Source of the DNA: Pardosa pseudoannulata | Taxonomy: Eukaryota > Arthropoda > Arachnida > Araneae > Lycosidae | DNA: 64,000 nucleotides | NCBI GenBank assembly: GCA_032207245.1 | Contig: CM063498.1 | Span: 51,475,091 to 51,539,090, forward strand | Direction: 5' to 3' | Shown here: positions 13,301 to 21,964 of the stretch, piece after piece | How positions within the stretch are numbered: the first letter of the stretch is position 1 | Layout of the letters: every line of letters starts with the position of its first letter | Notes under the pieces: generated by a model | What the model was told of the DNA's origin: nothing | The model's input: only the letters and a program-made list of their open reading frames with translations | Database searches by the model: none | Made by a program: the position numbers and the translations under genes

Positions 13301-15768
13301 TGAGTGGGAAGGGAGTTATAGTAGTTCGTGACGTTGCGAGAAATTACTTTATAACTGGAAATCATACAGTGGAGGTGACGCTGGACAGATAAGAGTGAAA
13401 TCACTGCGTCACGTATACGAGACGTTGGCCGCGAAGGGGTTACTTATGAATAGGGTATTAATACTTATTCAGATTTTTATATTTAATAGAAATGTAAAAA
13501 TTTTTAATCTCATAATAAATTAAGGGGACATAATACTTTTTGAGTTAAAGTTTTCATAGTAGCCTTTGTCTGATATATCCTGAAACGTTCTATTTCTCTT
13601 AGCAGTTAATTTTTTTAAGCTCTTCAATTACTGTAACTCTAAAAAAATTATGCAGTTTCAACATTTTGAGTGGTTTATTTTTAAATATAACAAATATACA
13701 CCAAATGAAAAAGTGGTTTACTAAATAACATGAAATTTTAAATTTTATATACAACAAACTATAAAGGTAAACGATATTACATCAAGAAAATGAACAGACT
13801 TAAATTTTCATTTGTTTTATACAAGATGTATTTTGCTGATGAGTAAAATTTAAGCTCACAAAATAGAAATGATTAGTTTATTTGATATTACAATATTAAA
13901 CTTTGACTTCTACTTTCAAAATAATTATAAATGTATATTTGTCACTCAGGTATTACGTTCTTTGCTTTACTTATAGTATAGATTTTATAAAGTTAGATTC
14001 CTGTTAAATGATCATGAAAATATGGTGTTGGAAATATTTCCAGCCACTTTTTTTTTTCGTTTTAACCGTTAACTTTTGGCGCGAAGAGCCAAAGTTCTGT
14101 TTGTAATTCTGATTTCTTTGTATGTTGACTTTGGCTCTGTGAGCGATGCATGTATGAAAAGGTTGTCTTGTTTAACAAAAATGTTCTTGGCCGTGGTAAA
14201 AGCACCAAGGAAGCTAGAATTGTAAAACTCTGTATTACTACTAATGTAAATAATTTTTAAATTACTGTAATAAAGCTTTCCCATATAGATTACTTGGATT
14301 AGAAATATTTTTCTACTTGGTGCCGAAATAGTTATCCTAAATCATTACTTGGAATACTACTTGATTACTTGATTTACTTGTAGTAATTTTCTTTATATGC
14401 TGAAATTCAAAATCGATTCATTACTAAATATCCAGATAAAATTTTGTTTTATCTTGAACTAAGTCTTGTTTACAATATTTTTAGCTTAAAATCCAGATAG
14501 TTCAAGATAAAACAAAACTTTATCTATCTGGATTTTAAGCTAAAAATATTGTAAACAAGACTTAGATAAAATTTTGTTTTATCTTGAACTAAGTCTTGTT
14601 TACAATATTTTTAGCTTAAGTGATTCTCCCTTAGAACTGAATTAAATAAGGTAAAAATATTTAAACTTAAAGTAACTGTTGGCAGTTTGGAATTACGAAT
14701 ATTTGGGGCATAATAAATCCAGACTTAATACATCGTATAAGCAGTTCATAAATCTAGACGTCTGTTGCAGCGTTGTACCAGGACCTTCAGGATGGTACGT
14801 GAACTGGATTTCCTGGGTCGAGCCCTCTAACCCAGAGATTTCTAACAGTAAGCATAAATAACGAGCAGGAAAATAAAACTAAGAGGAAAGAGGGGATAGA
14901 GATGTGGATTCGTGAGTTCATGACACAAAACTAAAGAATAGAAAGTTTAGGAATAGAAACAAAACATATTTTTAGGGCCAGGGACATCCGTACAATATCC
15001 ATGAGTTTTGATTGTTAGCATTTAAAAATCAGAAATTCACGTAGAAGTTACGTTTAAAATTATGAAAAGTTAGCATTGTTTTTTCTTTAATTTTATTTTT
15101 TAATATAAAGATAATTTGGAAAACATGACATCGCGGGGATAGAACCATGAACCTCAGGCTTGCGAGTGCATTGTACACACAAGTGTAAGCATTAATTCGT
15201 AGTCTGTTCTCATAAAATATTTATTGGTGAGTTTACCAACCATGAGATTTCGTACGACTTTTAGTACATTACTCTTTATTACATTTTAATGTGCTAGAGG
15301 TATGACTAAATCAAACTGAATATTTAGTAATTATGACTTAAAACATCTATTAACTTGTAGAAATTTTAATGTGATCTGGTGATATTTCATCTCAGTTACA
15401 TGTTACTTTGAATTGCTTTGCAGAATGCAGTCTTCTTGGCTCCGGTTGTGTCCATCCCCATTCTTCTCTTCAGTGGGTTCTTCATAAGTTTGGACACCAT
15501 TCCGCCGTACCTGAAGTGGTTGTCATACATCTCGTATATCCGCTACAGTTACCAGAGTGTCCTTCTCTCGATCTACTCTATGAACCGCCCAGAGTTGCAC
15601 TGTGACAAGATTTTCTGCCCCTTTCAAGAACCCATGGACTTCCTCAGAGAAATGGATATGGTTCAGGAAAATCTGCTCGTAGACTATGCAGCTCTGTTGG
15701 GCTTCTTCTTTGTCTTCAGATTCATAGCATATATCGTTCTGTGGTACAAGGTCGTACACAGCCGATGA
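4116..15768 (+). CDS. ABCG1/4-like: ABCG1/ABCG4-like ABC half-transporter, 3' part of gene (10 exons)
   Basis: The joined exons are 4116-4305, 7072-7217, 8923-9046, 9934-10048, 10141-10334, 11313-11414, 11607-11775, 12589-12689, 12763-12918 and 15424-15768. They keep one frame for 546 codons and a TGA. Every intron is GT-AG. Visible in order are the Q-loop (CYIMQDD, residues 25-31 of this fragment), signature LSGGQ (84-88), Walker B (LIFLDEP, 104-110), D-loop GLDSSS, H-loop TIHQPS with His141, a linker, and a six-helix membrane domain from about residue 295. The nucleotide-binding domain precedes the membrane domain, as in the G subfamily. Such half-transporters dimerise in membranes; vertebrate ABCG1 and ABCG4 export sterols, but the arthropod substrate is not known to me. 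Walker A and the N-terminus (about 100 residues) lie upstream of the window. All key residues seen are intact, so this looks like a working gene rather than a pseudogene. Confidence 0.95.
5452..6205 (-). mobile_element. pogo/Tigger-type element, internally deleted
   Basis: The left end CAGTAGAAACTCGGTATAAC and the right end, reading inward as CAGTAAAACCTCTTTAACGA, form imperfect TIRs of the pogo/Tigger kind. TA flanks both sides (5450-5451 and 6206-6207). Subterminal AACGA/TCGTT repeats occur near both ends. Only about 750 bp remain, with a minus-strand fragment of transposase C-terminus inside. Confidence 0.82.
5640..6060 (-). pseudogene. Remnant of Tigger-like transposase C-terminus
   Basis: On the minus strand the sequence reads, in broken frames, an acidic stretch then [20 protein letters not shown] and [14 protein letters not shown]. 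This is the EAL.AL..LR.Y style of tail that follows the DDE domain in Tigger/Jerky-type transposases. A short duplication (CCGGTAATATGGGCAATAAA, twice near 5837-5885) and stops break the frame. The family assignment of the protein piece is from memory; the TIRs give stronger support. Confidence 0.55.
6740..6893 (+). mobile_element. Decayed tRNA-SINE, copy 3
   Basis: The body motif (CCTAGCCGTTTGGAATCTGC, then AAAGCAGTAGG) and a degenerate B-box (TATGTTCGAATATTATT) match the SINE family. The A-box part and the CCAAA tail are eroded, so the ends are approximate. Confidence 0.65.
7072..7217 (+). CDS. ABCG1/4-like: ABCG exon B: signature motif and Walker B
   Basis: It starts in phase 0 after GGCAG and ends after two bases of a codon (AG|T, Ser) before GTATAG. 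It encodes the ABC signature in [18 protein letters not shown] and Walker B in [11 protein letters not shown]. The glutamate after the Walker B aspartate, the catalytic base, is present. Confidence 0.95.
7218..8922 (+). other. ABCG intron B-C
   Basis: This 1705-bp intron contains one decayed SINE (7478-7620). The rest is AT-rich with nothing else recognisable. Confidence 0.75.
7478..7620 (+). mobile_element. Decayed tRNA-SINE, copy 4
   Basis: The A-box region (TAAATGGGTCGGGGTGC), B-box remnant (GGTTCGAGTTCCACT) and following GGTATGAATGTTTGTAGG are recognisable from the family. The 3' half is rearranged (AAGCAGTAGGTCTCTCCTCA, then two short repeats of GATACTGAAG). Ends are approximate. Confidence 0.62.
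8923..9046 (+). CDS. ABCG1/4-like: ABCG exon C: D-loop and H-loop
   Basis: It completes the split Ser codon and encodes [15 protein letters not shown], then [20 protein letters not shown]. The switch histidine (CTIHQPS) is intact. It ends in phase 0 before GTAAGT. Confidence 0.95.
9047..9933 (+). other. ABCG intron C-D, mostly a piggyBac-like insertion
   Basis: Of 887 bp, 563 bp are the TTAA-flanked element at 9219-9781, so the original intron was about 320 bp. Confidence 0.8.
9219..9781 (+). mobile_element. Non-autonomous piggyBac element, copy 1
   Basis: It is flanked by TTAA on both sides (9215-9218 and 9782-9785) and has 12-bp TIRs CCCCTTCCGGTA. Near the left end is the palindrome ATGACGAG-TCTAG-CTCGTCAT, followed by an imperfect second one. 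The interior carries a broken relative of the cysteine-rich C-terminus described in copy 2 at 25806-26366. The two copies are near-identical over their length apart from small indels. Confidence 0.9.
9934..10048 (+). CDS. ABCG1/4-like: ABCG exon D: end of NBD
   Basis: It encodes [15 protein letters not shown] through [12 protein letters not shown], the typical segment after the H-loop in ABCG proteins (YRG, then CP.YHNPADF in vertebrates). The acceptor is TTTGCAG. The donor is GTATGT, leaving one base of an Ala codon. Confidence 0.93.
10141..10334 (+). CDS. ABCG1/4-like: ABCG exon E: NBD-TMD linker
   Basis: It follows a 92-bp intron, completes the Ala codon ([11 protein letters not shown]) and encodes an acidic linker ([18 protein letters not shown]) ending in phase 0. 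The linker is the least conserved part of the family, so identification rests on frame continuity and splice sites. Human ABCG1 has a longer linker here. Confidence 0.88.
10335..11312 (+). other. ABCG intron E-F
   Basis: A 978-bp intron. A 156-codon ATG frame (10339-10809) starts four bases into it but is out of frame with exon E. Read-through from exon E would stop after three codons (GTA TAT GCA TAG). I see no family resemblance in that frame and treat it as chance. Confidence 0.7.
11313..11414 (+). CDS. ABCG1/4-like: ABCG exon F: start of the membrane domain
   Basis: It encodes 34 residues including [20 protein letters not shown], matching the family pattern in which a Q.K.L..R..L connecting helix leads into the first transmembrane segment. 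Phase 0 at both ends; donor GTAAGT. Confidence 0.9.
11607..11775 (+). CDS. ABCG1/4-like: ABCG exon G: first transmembrane segments
   Basis: It encodes two hydrophobic helices: [19 protein letters not shown], and after NNSGF a second run [20 protein letters not shown]. This matches the GIGN.A...NSGFLFFS pattern of ABCG1/4. It ends with one base of the Phe codon before GTGAGT. Confidence 0.94.
11776..12588 (+). other. ABCG intron G-H
   Basis: An 813-bp intron containing a fragment (about 12285-12445) of the Harbinger-like MITE family also present at 13190-13345 and, inverted, at 35480-35640. Confidence 0.75.
12285..12445 (+). repeat. Harbinger-like MITE fragment 1
   Basis: The block from GGCGATTTCACACAGTAGAG to GTAGTTCGTGACGTTA is shared with 13190-13345 and, in reverse complement, with 35480-35640. 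Shared landmarks are TTGGCTGTTGTAAACC and GACTTTAGTTTCAAACGGAA. No TIRs remain here. Confidence 0.75.
12589..12689 (+). CDS. ABCG1/4-like: ABCG exon H: re-entrant loop region
   Basis: It completes FPMEK and encodes [20 protein letters not shown], the conserved cytoplasmic E..L..WYS...YYLAK segment of ABCG transporters, then TVSEIPFQ. Acceptor TTTCAG, donor GTAAAT. The next intron is only 73 bp. Confidence 0.95.
12763..12918 (+). CDS. ABCG1/4-like: ABCG exon I: middle transmembrane helices
   Basis: It encodes [17 protein letters not shown], then a long hydrophobic stretch ending [18 protein letters not shown], closely matching the SLVAQS.GLLIGAA motif of ABCG1/4. Phase 0 on both sides. The donor GTTGGT is weaker than the others and opens a 2.5-kb intron. 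Confidence 0.94.
13044..13440 (+). mobile_element. Decayed piggyBac-like MITE enclosing Harbinger-like fragment 2
   Basis: The left part TTTAATCCCTTGAGGACCAG and the right part GGCCGCGAAGGGGTTACT look like eroded TTAA-CCCTT ends. Inside, 13190-13345 repeats the Harbinger-like block (GGCGATTTCACTCAGTAGGG, TTGGCTGTTGTAAACC, GTAGTTCGTGACGTTGCG). The outer element is a tentative call; the inner repeat is clear. Confidence 0.45.
14434..14619. repeat. Compound direct and inverted repeat
   Basis: A 56-bp unit at 14434-14489 (begins AGATAAAATTTTGTTTTATC, ends TTTAGCTTAA) recurs in direct orientation at 14564-14619. Between them, the reverse complement of the same unit is present in two swapped pieces (14501-14525 and 14535-14565). 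The centre also contains TCCAGATAG and CTATCTGGA arms. The stretch could form several alternative hairpins in DNA or pre-mRNA. Confidence 0.85.
15424..15768 (+). CDS. ABCG1/4-like: ABCG terminal exon J
   Basis: It encodes 114 residues and TGA. It contains a helix ending ILLFSGFFI, the extracellular part ([18 protein letters not shown], then ELHCD and CPFQ with two cysteines at family-conserved positions) and a last helix [16 protein letters not shown]. The ending YKVVHSR resembles the short tails of ABCG1/4. It is spliced to an intron with acceptor TTTGCAG. Confidence 0.95.
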   Translation, partial: NAVFLAPVVSIPILLFSGFFISLDTIPPYLKWLSYISYIRYSYQSVLLSIYSMNRPELHCDKIFCPFQEPMDFLREMDMVQENLLVDYAALLGFFFVFRFIAYIVLWYKVVHSR

Positions 15769-15879
15769 TTTTTTTATACTTGATTTTACTCGGATGACTT
15801 GCCTGTCTTATTTTATCCTGATGAATATCTAAGTGAGATTTTATGAATTAATATATTTTTATGAATTTTTTTCTACATC

Positions 15880-15885
15880 AATAAA
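15880..15885 (+). promoter_or_regulatory. Polyadenylation signal of the ABCG gene
   Basis: A canonical AATAAA lies 112 bases after the stop codon, in AT-rich 3' UTR-like sequence followed by a T/G-rich stretch (TCTGTATTTTGTTGATT). It is the first such signal downstream of the stop. Confidence 0.7.
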
Positions 15886-16439
15886 TAATTTTAATCTGTA
15901 TTTTGTTGATTCTTTAACACGGGGTTAAAGTAAATTTACGGCATGTAGTTAAACAGTAGCCCACTTATGGGTACAAAATCCTTTATAGATTTTGAGGCAA
16001 TTGCATGCAAATTATAAATTTACATATTGCAATCCTTTAAGGTTCAATTCATCAGGCTTGAATTTTACTTAAGCTAATTTTAAATATTCATATTTTTAAT
16101 CACTCAAATGTTGAACATCACTTTAATATGTACAAATTTTAAAATACTTGTTTACTTTGTATTGAATTTGAATTACTGCATAAGTTTTGAGGACCAAGAT
16201 ATTGAAGCTTATTTGAGTCAAATATTAGTCAGTTCACTGATGTGCGATTAATGATGTTGATTATCAAAGCTGCAAAAAATCAAATTTCAGTTGTATCATT
16301 ATCCATCACGTTAGAACATAAATTACTAAATATACTATTCTTTTGAGATTATGAAAGTAATGGGTGATTTAATTGTTTATTTCTGGAAAATATCGAATGT
16401 TAGTCTAATCATTTTTTTTTTGAGGCGCATTATCTCATA

Positions 16440-17573
16440 CACACTGTCTACCAGTAAGTATTTGGACACCTATGCAAAAGACGATATCTGTAGTCCTAAG
16501 TAAGGTACGTCACGGGTACATAGTGTAAGAAACAGGTCTCTGATCTTGATAAAGGTATAATTATGGGGTATCACAAATGTAGCTGATCCTTAAGGGACAT
16601 ATCTCTCGATCTGAAGTACCAAAAATCGAGAGTAGCCTACGGAATTAAGAAGTGGAAGGTGAGCAGTGATTGTGGAATGTGCCCCGAGTCAGCAGACCAA
16701 CGAACTGGGAGATGAAGACCGACGAGTGTCCAGAGAAATTAGGAAGAACCGCACCTAACCTATGGTCCTCATCCGCGACTAGTTTCAACAGGCATCCAGG
16801 AGTATTGTTTCAATGAATACATCCTTAAGGAGGCACATCTAGGATTTCATGGTCGTGCTGCTTCCCATAAGTCCAACCCCGCTGCTCGGTTAATGTGGTG
16901 CGAAGCACATCGAAATTGGACCGTAGATAAGTGGAAACGGGTTCTTTGGAGCGACGAATTAAGGTTTACCGTTCGGATGGCTGGGTCTGGCGTCTGCCTG
17001 GAGAACGTCTCCTGCCAGAATGCTTTGTGGCAACTGTCAAGTTCGGAGGTGGAATTATGGTCTGGGGGTTTCTCCTGGTATGGACTGGGACCCTTGGTCC
17101 CCATTCATGGTAAGCTCGACGCCGATGCCTACTGCACTATTTTGGATGACAATGTGCTTCCTACGTTGTGGCAGTTTTACGGGTTGGACCCTTGTTACTT
17201 TCAGGAAGACAATGCCATTTGTCATGTTTCGAGGTTAACAAAGGCTTGGTATGGTGACAATGGTGTTCCTCGAATGAACTAGCCACCCCAGACTCCAGAC
17301 ATGAACCCTATCCAGAACCTCTGGGACGAGTTGGATCGCTGAATTAAGGGGTGCATTACCCGTCCAAAATCGGTGAAGGAACTTGTATGTCTCCTTCAAG
17401 CCGAATGGAAGACAATACCACTAGCTGTAATACAAATACTTGTGGAAAATATGCCCCGCAGGTGTCACGCTGTAATTGCCTCTCTTGGAGGCTCTACAAA
17501 CTATTGATTTGGAATAAAATTAGTTTTTCTTTTCTATCACAGGTGTCCAAATACTTATTGGTATACAGTGTCG
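16440..17573 (+). mobile_element. Tc1-like element with defective transposase
   Basis: The ends read inward as CACACTGTCTACCAGTAAGT and CGACACTGTATACCAATAAG. They give about 30-bp TIRs (shared AAGTATTTGGACACCT) flanked by TA at 16438-16439 and 17574-17575. The 1134-bp interior encodes a frameshifted Tc1-type transposase. A 5' fragment of the same family lies at 27422-27698. Confidence 0.9.
16590..17500 (+). pseudogene. Tc1-type transposase pseudogene
   Basis: In broken + frames one can follow a helix-turn-helix part (LRDIS, then LKYQKS-like near 16590-16660) and the catalytic core at 16893 onward ([24 protein letters not shown] carries the first catalytic Asp). Later come CYFQEDNAICHVS with the second Asp and, after a stop at 17281, PDMNPIQNLWDELDR, where the expected catalytic Glu is replaced by Gln (PIQ instead of PIE). 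Frameshifts near 17000 and 17100 and the in-frame TAG make it inactive. Confidence 0.85.
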
Positions 17574-17575
17574 TA

Positions 17576-18099
17576 CGTTATTAAAAGATACATATTTGTA
17601 GCTGAATTCTAGATTGCTTTTATCCGTTAGATTTGAAATTTTCTTCGGCCTATACAGCTTATGCTGAATTTATAGAGATTTGATAGCTGCATTTTTCTTC
17701 ACTGCTGGAAGAGTTTGCTACTTGCAAATCCACTTACACCCCCCTTTGGTAAAAATTTTGCTTTGGTACTTTACGGAATAATTATAACCTAGTAAAAACA
17801 GGTAAGGACTGAAATCGATAATTCATAACCACGACTTTTCTAAAATGTTTTAAGATTAGAGGTGTTTCTGGTTTTACCTAGCTACACTAAAGTATTGTGA
17901 ATTATGTTTAAACTAAAAACGGTTGTTAACTAGAGGAAACAAACTTGAAATCTTACCAAAGAAATTATGCTGAAATTTTACACTAACCTGTGTTTAAAGA
18001 TTGAGAGCTTCAAAGAAAATCTGAACTTGAGACGAGTACACTATTGAGATAATTAAGACAATCTTGAAGGATATATTGTAAGTATTCATTCAATTACAC
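17576..18099. other. No recognisable feature
   Basis: AT-rich noncoding sequence between the Tc1-like element and a dispersed repeat; no coding or repeat structure seen. Confidence 0.6.
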
Positions 18100-18367
18100 C
18101 AGGGTCTACATCCGTTGGAAAATATATATGCTCAACGACATCGTGCATCTCCTTTTTGTTTTGTTGTTTCCTAAATTGCCCACTAGGGCCATGTAGAGTT
18201 ATAATTGATCAGTCCTCTTCTCTGAGGGCATAAACTGTAGCTCCAGTGGTCAATTTAGGTTAGGGGTTAAAAAGGGGAATGAAAATGACAGGAGAATTTT
18301 TAGCCCTTGTTTTAAGCGTTGAAAACCCCTGAGAATTTTCCTTACATACACACACACACACACACAT

Positions 18368-18395
<28 letters not shown>
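18100..18395 (+). repeat. Dispersed repeat ending in (CA)n(TA)n, copy 1
   Basis: It is similar to 28012-28401 over about 250 bp (shared CTAGGGCCATGTA, GTGGTCAATTTAGGTTAGGG, GTTAAAAAGGGGAATG, AAAACCCCTGAGAATTTTCC). In both copies the unique part runs directly into a CA tract then a TA tract. This looks like a non-autonomous element with a microsatellite tail; class unknown. Confidence 0.8.
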
Positions 18396-18398
<3 letters not shown>

Positions 18399-18640
18399 AT
18401 TTTTATGATAGTGTTCTATCTTTGTCCTCGAAAGTACAAGGTCTATCATATGGGGCTAAGGATTCTTTGTTTTAGTGATTTTGATCTTTTTCATGAAATA
18501 AGCCTTACCTAGGTAACATTAAACTTAAATCTATCATTTTCACCTTTTAATCCGAAACTTTAATTTCTTTTGCAGAAATTTAATGATTAAAGCAAAGTAA
18601 CAATTTGAAAATCCGGAATGTTTGTAGATGTGGTTTTCAC

Positions 18641-18720
18641 TTAACCCTTTCCACTCCAGCTAATTTCGCTCTTTACCTCCGTTGTCGCAAATATTGCGAC
18701 AATAGAGTACAAAGGGTTAA
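18641..18720. mobile_element. Minute TTAA-flanked MITE (80 bp)
   Basis: TTAA at 18641-18644 and 18717-18720 enclose 72 bp whose ends read inward CCCTTTCCACTCC and CCCTTTGTACTCT. The centre holds a perfect palindrome TTGTCGCAA-ATA-TTGCGACAA. The TTAA plus CCCTT terminus is typical of piggyBac-derived MITEs. Confidence 0.6.
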
Positions 18721-21264
18721 ACATCATTAATATTTGTACAAGTTTTAGGTTTCTTGAAGACCACCAAATGTATTGTATCTGCTTCAGTTTGGGTATAGAT
18801 GAACTACGTTACACAGGTGAAGTTTAGCACGTGGATCTAGTACAGGAATTAGTATAATGCTTTAGATTTAATTAGTCATTCGAGAGAAACATCTTCCCCC
18901 CTTTCATAAACTGGCTAGAATATAGATAACATTTGGTCGAAAAAAGTTTCACCTTATCTTTACTTGGGGTTGAAAATGCACTAACGAACGTTAACTCACG
19001 TCTTTTCCACTATTTGCTTGCAATTGCAAATAGTGCTATTTGCTGCTGTAAGCAATTGGTATCTTATTTAATTAATCGCTAGTGCACTATTTTGAGAGCT
19101 GAATGTAAAGCAGTGCACTAAACGTTAAGGTATATCTCGGAGTAAGCGAGTCAATACTGTGTAAATTGCATATACTCGAAATGTGCTACAAGAATCGAGT
19201 TACCATGCAACGTTTCATCCTATTACCAGTGCTTACAGAGGACGTACGTTTTGCATAAACGGTGTTTTGCAATTTTCTTCTATTCTGTTCCATTTCATGC
19301 AGAGATTTCCGGTAGCGACTAGCGATGATTAGGATTATTTAACATATGCAGTCCAAGGAGATTCTTATATTTTATGAAATAATGAGTGAAAGATGCAAGT
19401 AGAAATTTCGCAGTATGCGTTTCTGTCCGGAAGGTTATTCACAAATACGACGTTCACAGACACGTTTGTGTATGGGACACACCCGTGTCATCCCCCTTTT
19501 AGCTTTTATTAAAGACACCTAAACATCGCTGACTTTCTGTTGGTTATCTTTATCAATTTAACACATTTTTATTTCTTTTTTGTCGATTGTCCGTTTACAC
19601 TTTTAGGGTACACCACTGCCTAGTATAGAAGACTTCATCTGGAAATCAAAATTCTTCTGTTTTAGGCTTTCTTTATTTTTACTTACACCACACACATATA
19701 ATTAATACTTTTCCATTTACTAATTTAATAGTTTCTAATTTAAATTATTTATCTCTTACTTATATACACTCTAGACTTGTATACAGTTGATAATTTTATA
19801 TTTTTTTTTATTGTACTTTATGCTTCGACCTCTATTATATTTACATTATCCTCTGCGTTTGTTTTGGTATCTTTTAAACCGTTTTTTGTTTATTAGATCA
19901 ACAGAAACCCCCTCTAATGCTTATCTTATGGTATTATTGAATCTCTTCTTAAAAAGTATATCGTTAAAGAAAATTTAGTAAAATAATCGTTTTTTTTTTT
20001 AAAAAGGTCTATTTTTATAAATTTAATTATTTATATTTTTTACGCAAGACATTTTTATCACTGGACTAGTGATACCTAAAATTTTGATAATAATTTAGTA
20101 AAAAAATTTTTTTCAAAATCTAATTGATTTTTTAAAAATTTTTATTACCTTTTTTCATGTAACATTTATCTTTAAACTTTTGATCATTACTAGTAAATGC
20201 TATCAAAGCTTCTAATAATTTTACATTTTTTTAAAAATTTTGGTCCTTCAACATTTTTTAAAAATTTTACGCATTGAATTTTGATACAATTTATCTATTA
20301 AAAAATTAAAATCATTTTAAAATTACCAAAATTTCTTGTTCATTCTAATTGCCAAGTGCTATTATTAAAATACTAGAAAAAATTTTTAAATAACTTTTTG
20401 AGGTTTATGTTTCAACATTTTTTTAAATACCATTTTATGAGAATATATACATATAAGTTTAAAAAAGTTATTATTTAAAAAAAAAATTAAATATAAATTT
20501 TTTTTATAAAAAGTTTATTTGTATTTTCTAATTCCATATTTGCTAATTATAAAAAATAATATTTTACTGGCTAAAAAATAAAAAATTTTTGATGCTCTTC
20601 AAAAGGCTTTAAATTCGCAACTTCCGGTTCAGAAGGCGTTACTTCCGTTTTGTTTTAACAGCCGCCACTGATGTTTAAACAACTGTAACTTTACTTTAAA
20701 ATCCTTAGTGACAAAAGAAACACAGATTTAGAAGCTTAAAAATTGAAATTTTACAATAAAAAAAAATAAGGAATTTTGGCAAAAAAATGATGTTTTGAAC
20801 GTAAACGGATACCTTAAACTGAAACCAACAAACAATTGTTGCCAAAAACTTGAAAATAATACTCCGAGACGAACACATAAACACTATTTTGGAAAATACA
20901 AGTTATCAGTTTTAACTATGAAGTTAGATTCCAACTCATATGAATTCGTTGAATGTGTTTTTATAAACAATTAAAAAACATTTAAAAATACGCATATCAG
21001 TTTTAATATGTATTAAAAAGTAATGGCACCAAAGACTATTCCCTTGTAAAGGGGACATTATCTTTATGTAGATAACACAGAATGCAAGGAACCTCGGTTT
21101 AGTCGCCAATGAATTAATGACGGGTCCAGACAGATGATGGTCAAATAGTTATAACACTGGACTTAGACAAATCTAACCGGGGAGGGCGCACTCGAAGGTT
21201 AATTCCCGAATGATTTTACACTGTTCGACGAGGAAACTTCTTACAGGAGTTACCACCTTCCGTT
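18721..21264. other. Very AT-rich noncoding DNA
   Basis: Nothing recognisable. From about 19640 to 20620 it is dominated by A/T runs with frequent AAATTTTT words. Frames here (for example 19787-19978) are low-complexity and unconvincing. Confidence 0.6.
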
Positions 21265-21403
21265 TTAACACATCGTATGCGGGACATGTACTAGTACGTT
21301 TTCTCACGATTGATACTAGAGCGCGGGTCACGTACTAGTACTTTTCCTGACGATTGATACTTGAAAGCAGAACACGTACTAGTAAGTTTTCTGACGATTG
21401 ATA

Positions 21404-21582
21404 GCCGAACGCTGGCCGATTGTATAGGGCGCTGATCGTCGGTCCCAGAGTTCGTGGGTTCGAATCCCACTATGGTATGGATGTTCGTAGCCGTTCAGAA
21501 TCGGCTTTAAGCTGTAGGTCCCGGTCTCATTAGCCCTCGTGTGCAAAACAGTAGACCGTAGTGCTCCAAACCAAACCAAAAC
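21404..21582 (+). mobile_element. tRNA-derived SINE, copy 5, nested
   Basis: Full family structure (GCCGAACGCTGGCCGATTG, B-box GGTTCGAATCCCACT, body, CCAAACCAAA tail). The flanking 13-bp duplications are CTGACGATTGATA (21391-21403) and CTGACGGTTGATA (21583-21595), one mismatch. It interrupts the subterminal repeat of the surrounding element. Confidence 0.92.
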
Positions 21583-21964
21583 CTGACGGTTGATACTTGA
21601 GCGCGGGTCACGACTAGTACGGTTTACTGTAACAACATGATTTGTTTGTGGGTACAAAAATAGTGGTATATAAAGGAAAGGGAAGTCGAATGTTCTTGTC
21701 TACTACATACATTTTGGAAAAATTTAGACAAATAAAAACTAGTTTTTACATCAGGCGATGCGGAACCACAGAAAGGGAAAAAATTAAACCTATATACTAC
21801 TATTTCTATTTGATCTTTCATATTTACAATACTATTATAAATTTATCCAGTAAAAAATATATTTTTTGTTTACAAAAATCTTATGTTGTTATTTATATAT
21901 TTCTATTTATATATTTCTCTATATATTTCAATATAAAATACGAAAAGTTGGTTAAAAATTAAAT

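Larger units (their letters stand above)
12919..15423 (+). other. ABCG intron I-J
   Basis: The largest intron in the window after the first (2505 bp). It holds a decayed TTAA-type element with a Harbinger-like fragment (13044-13440) and a compound palindrome (14434-14619). The rest is AT-rich with no recognisable content. Confidence 0.8.

Noticed and set aside
15523..15759. Minus-strand 78-codon frame over the last ABCG exon
   Set aside because: It is antisense to strongly conserved ABCG coding and has no family signal.
16847..17238. Three overlapping open frames in the Tc1 region taken as separate genes
   Set aside because: They are pieces of one frameshifted transposase and its antisense shadows.
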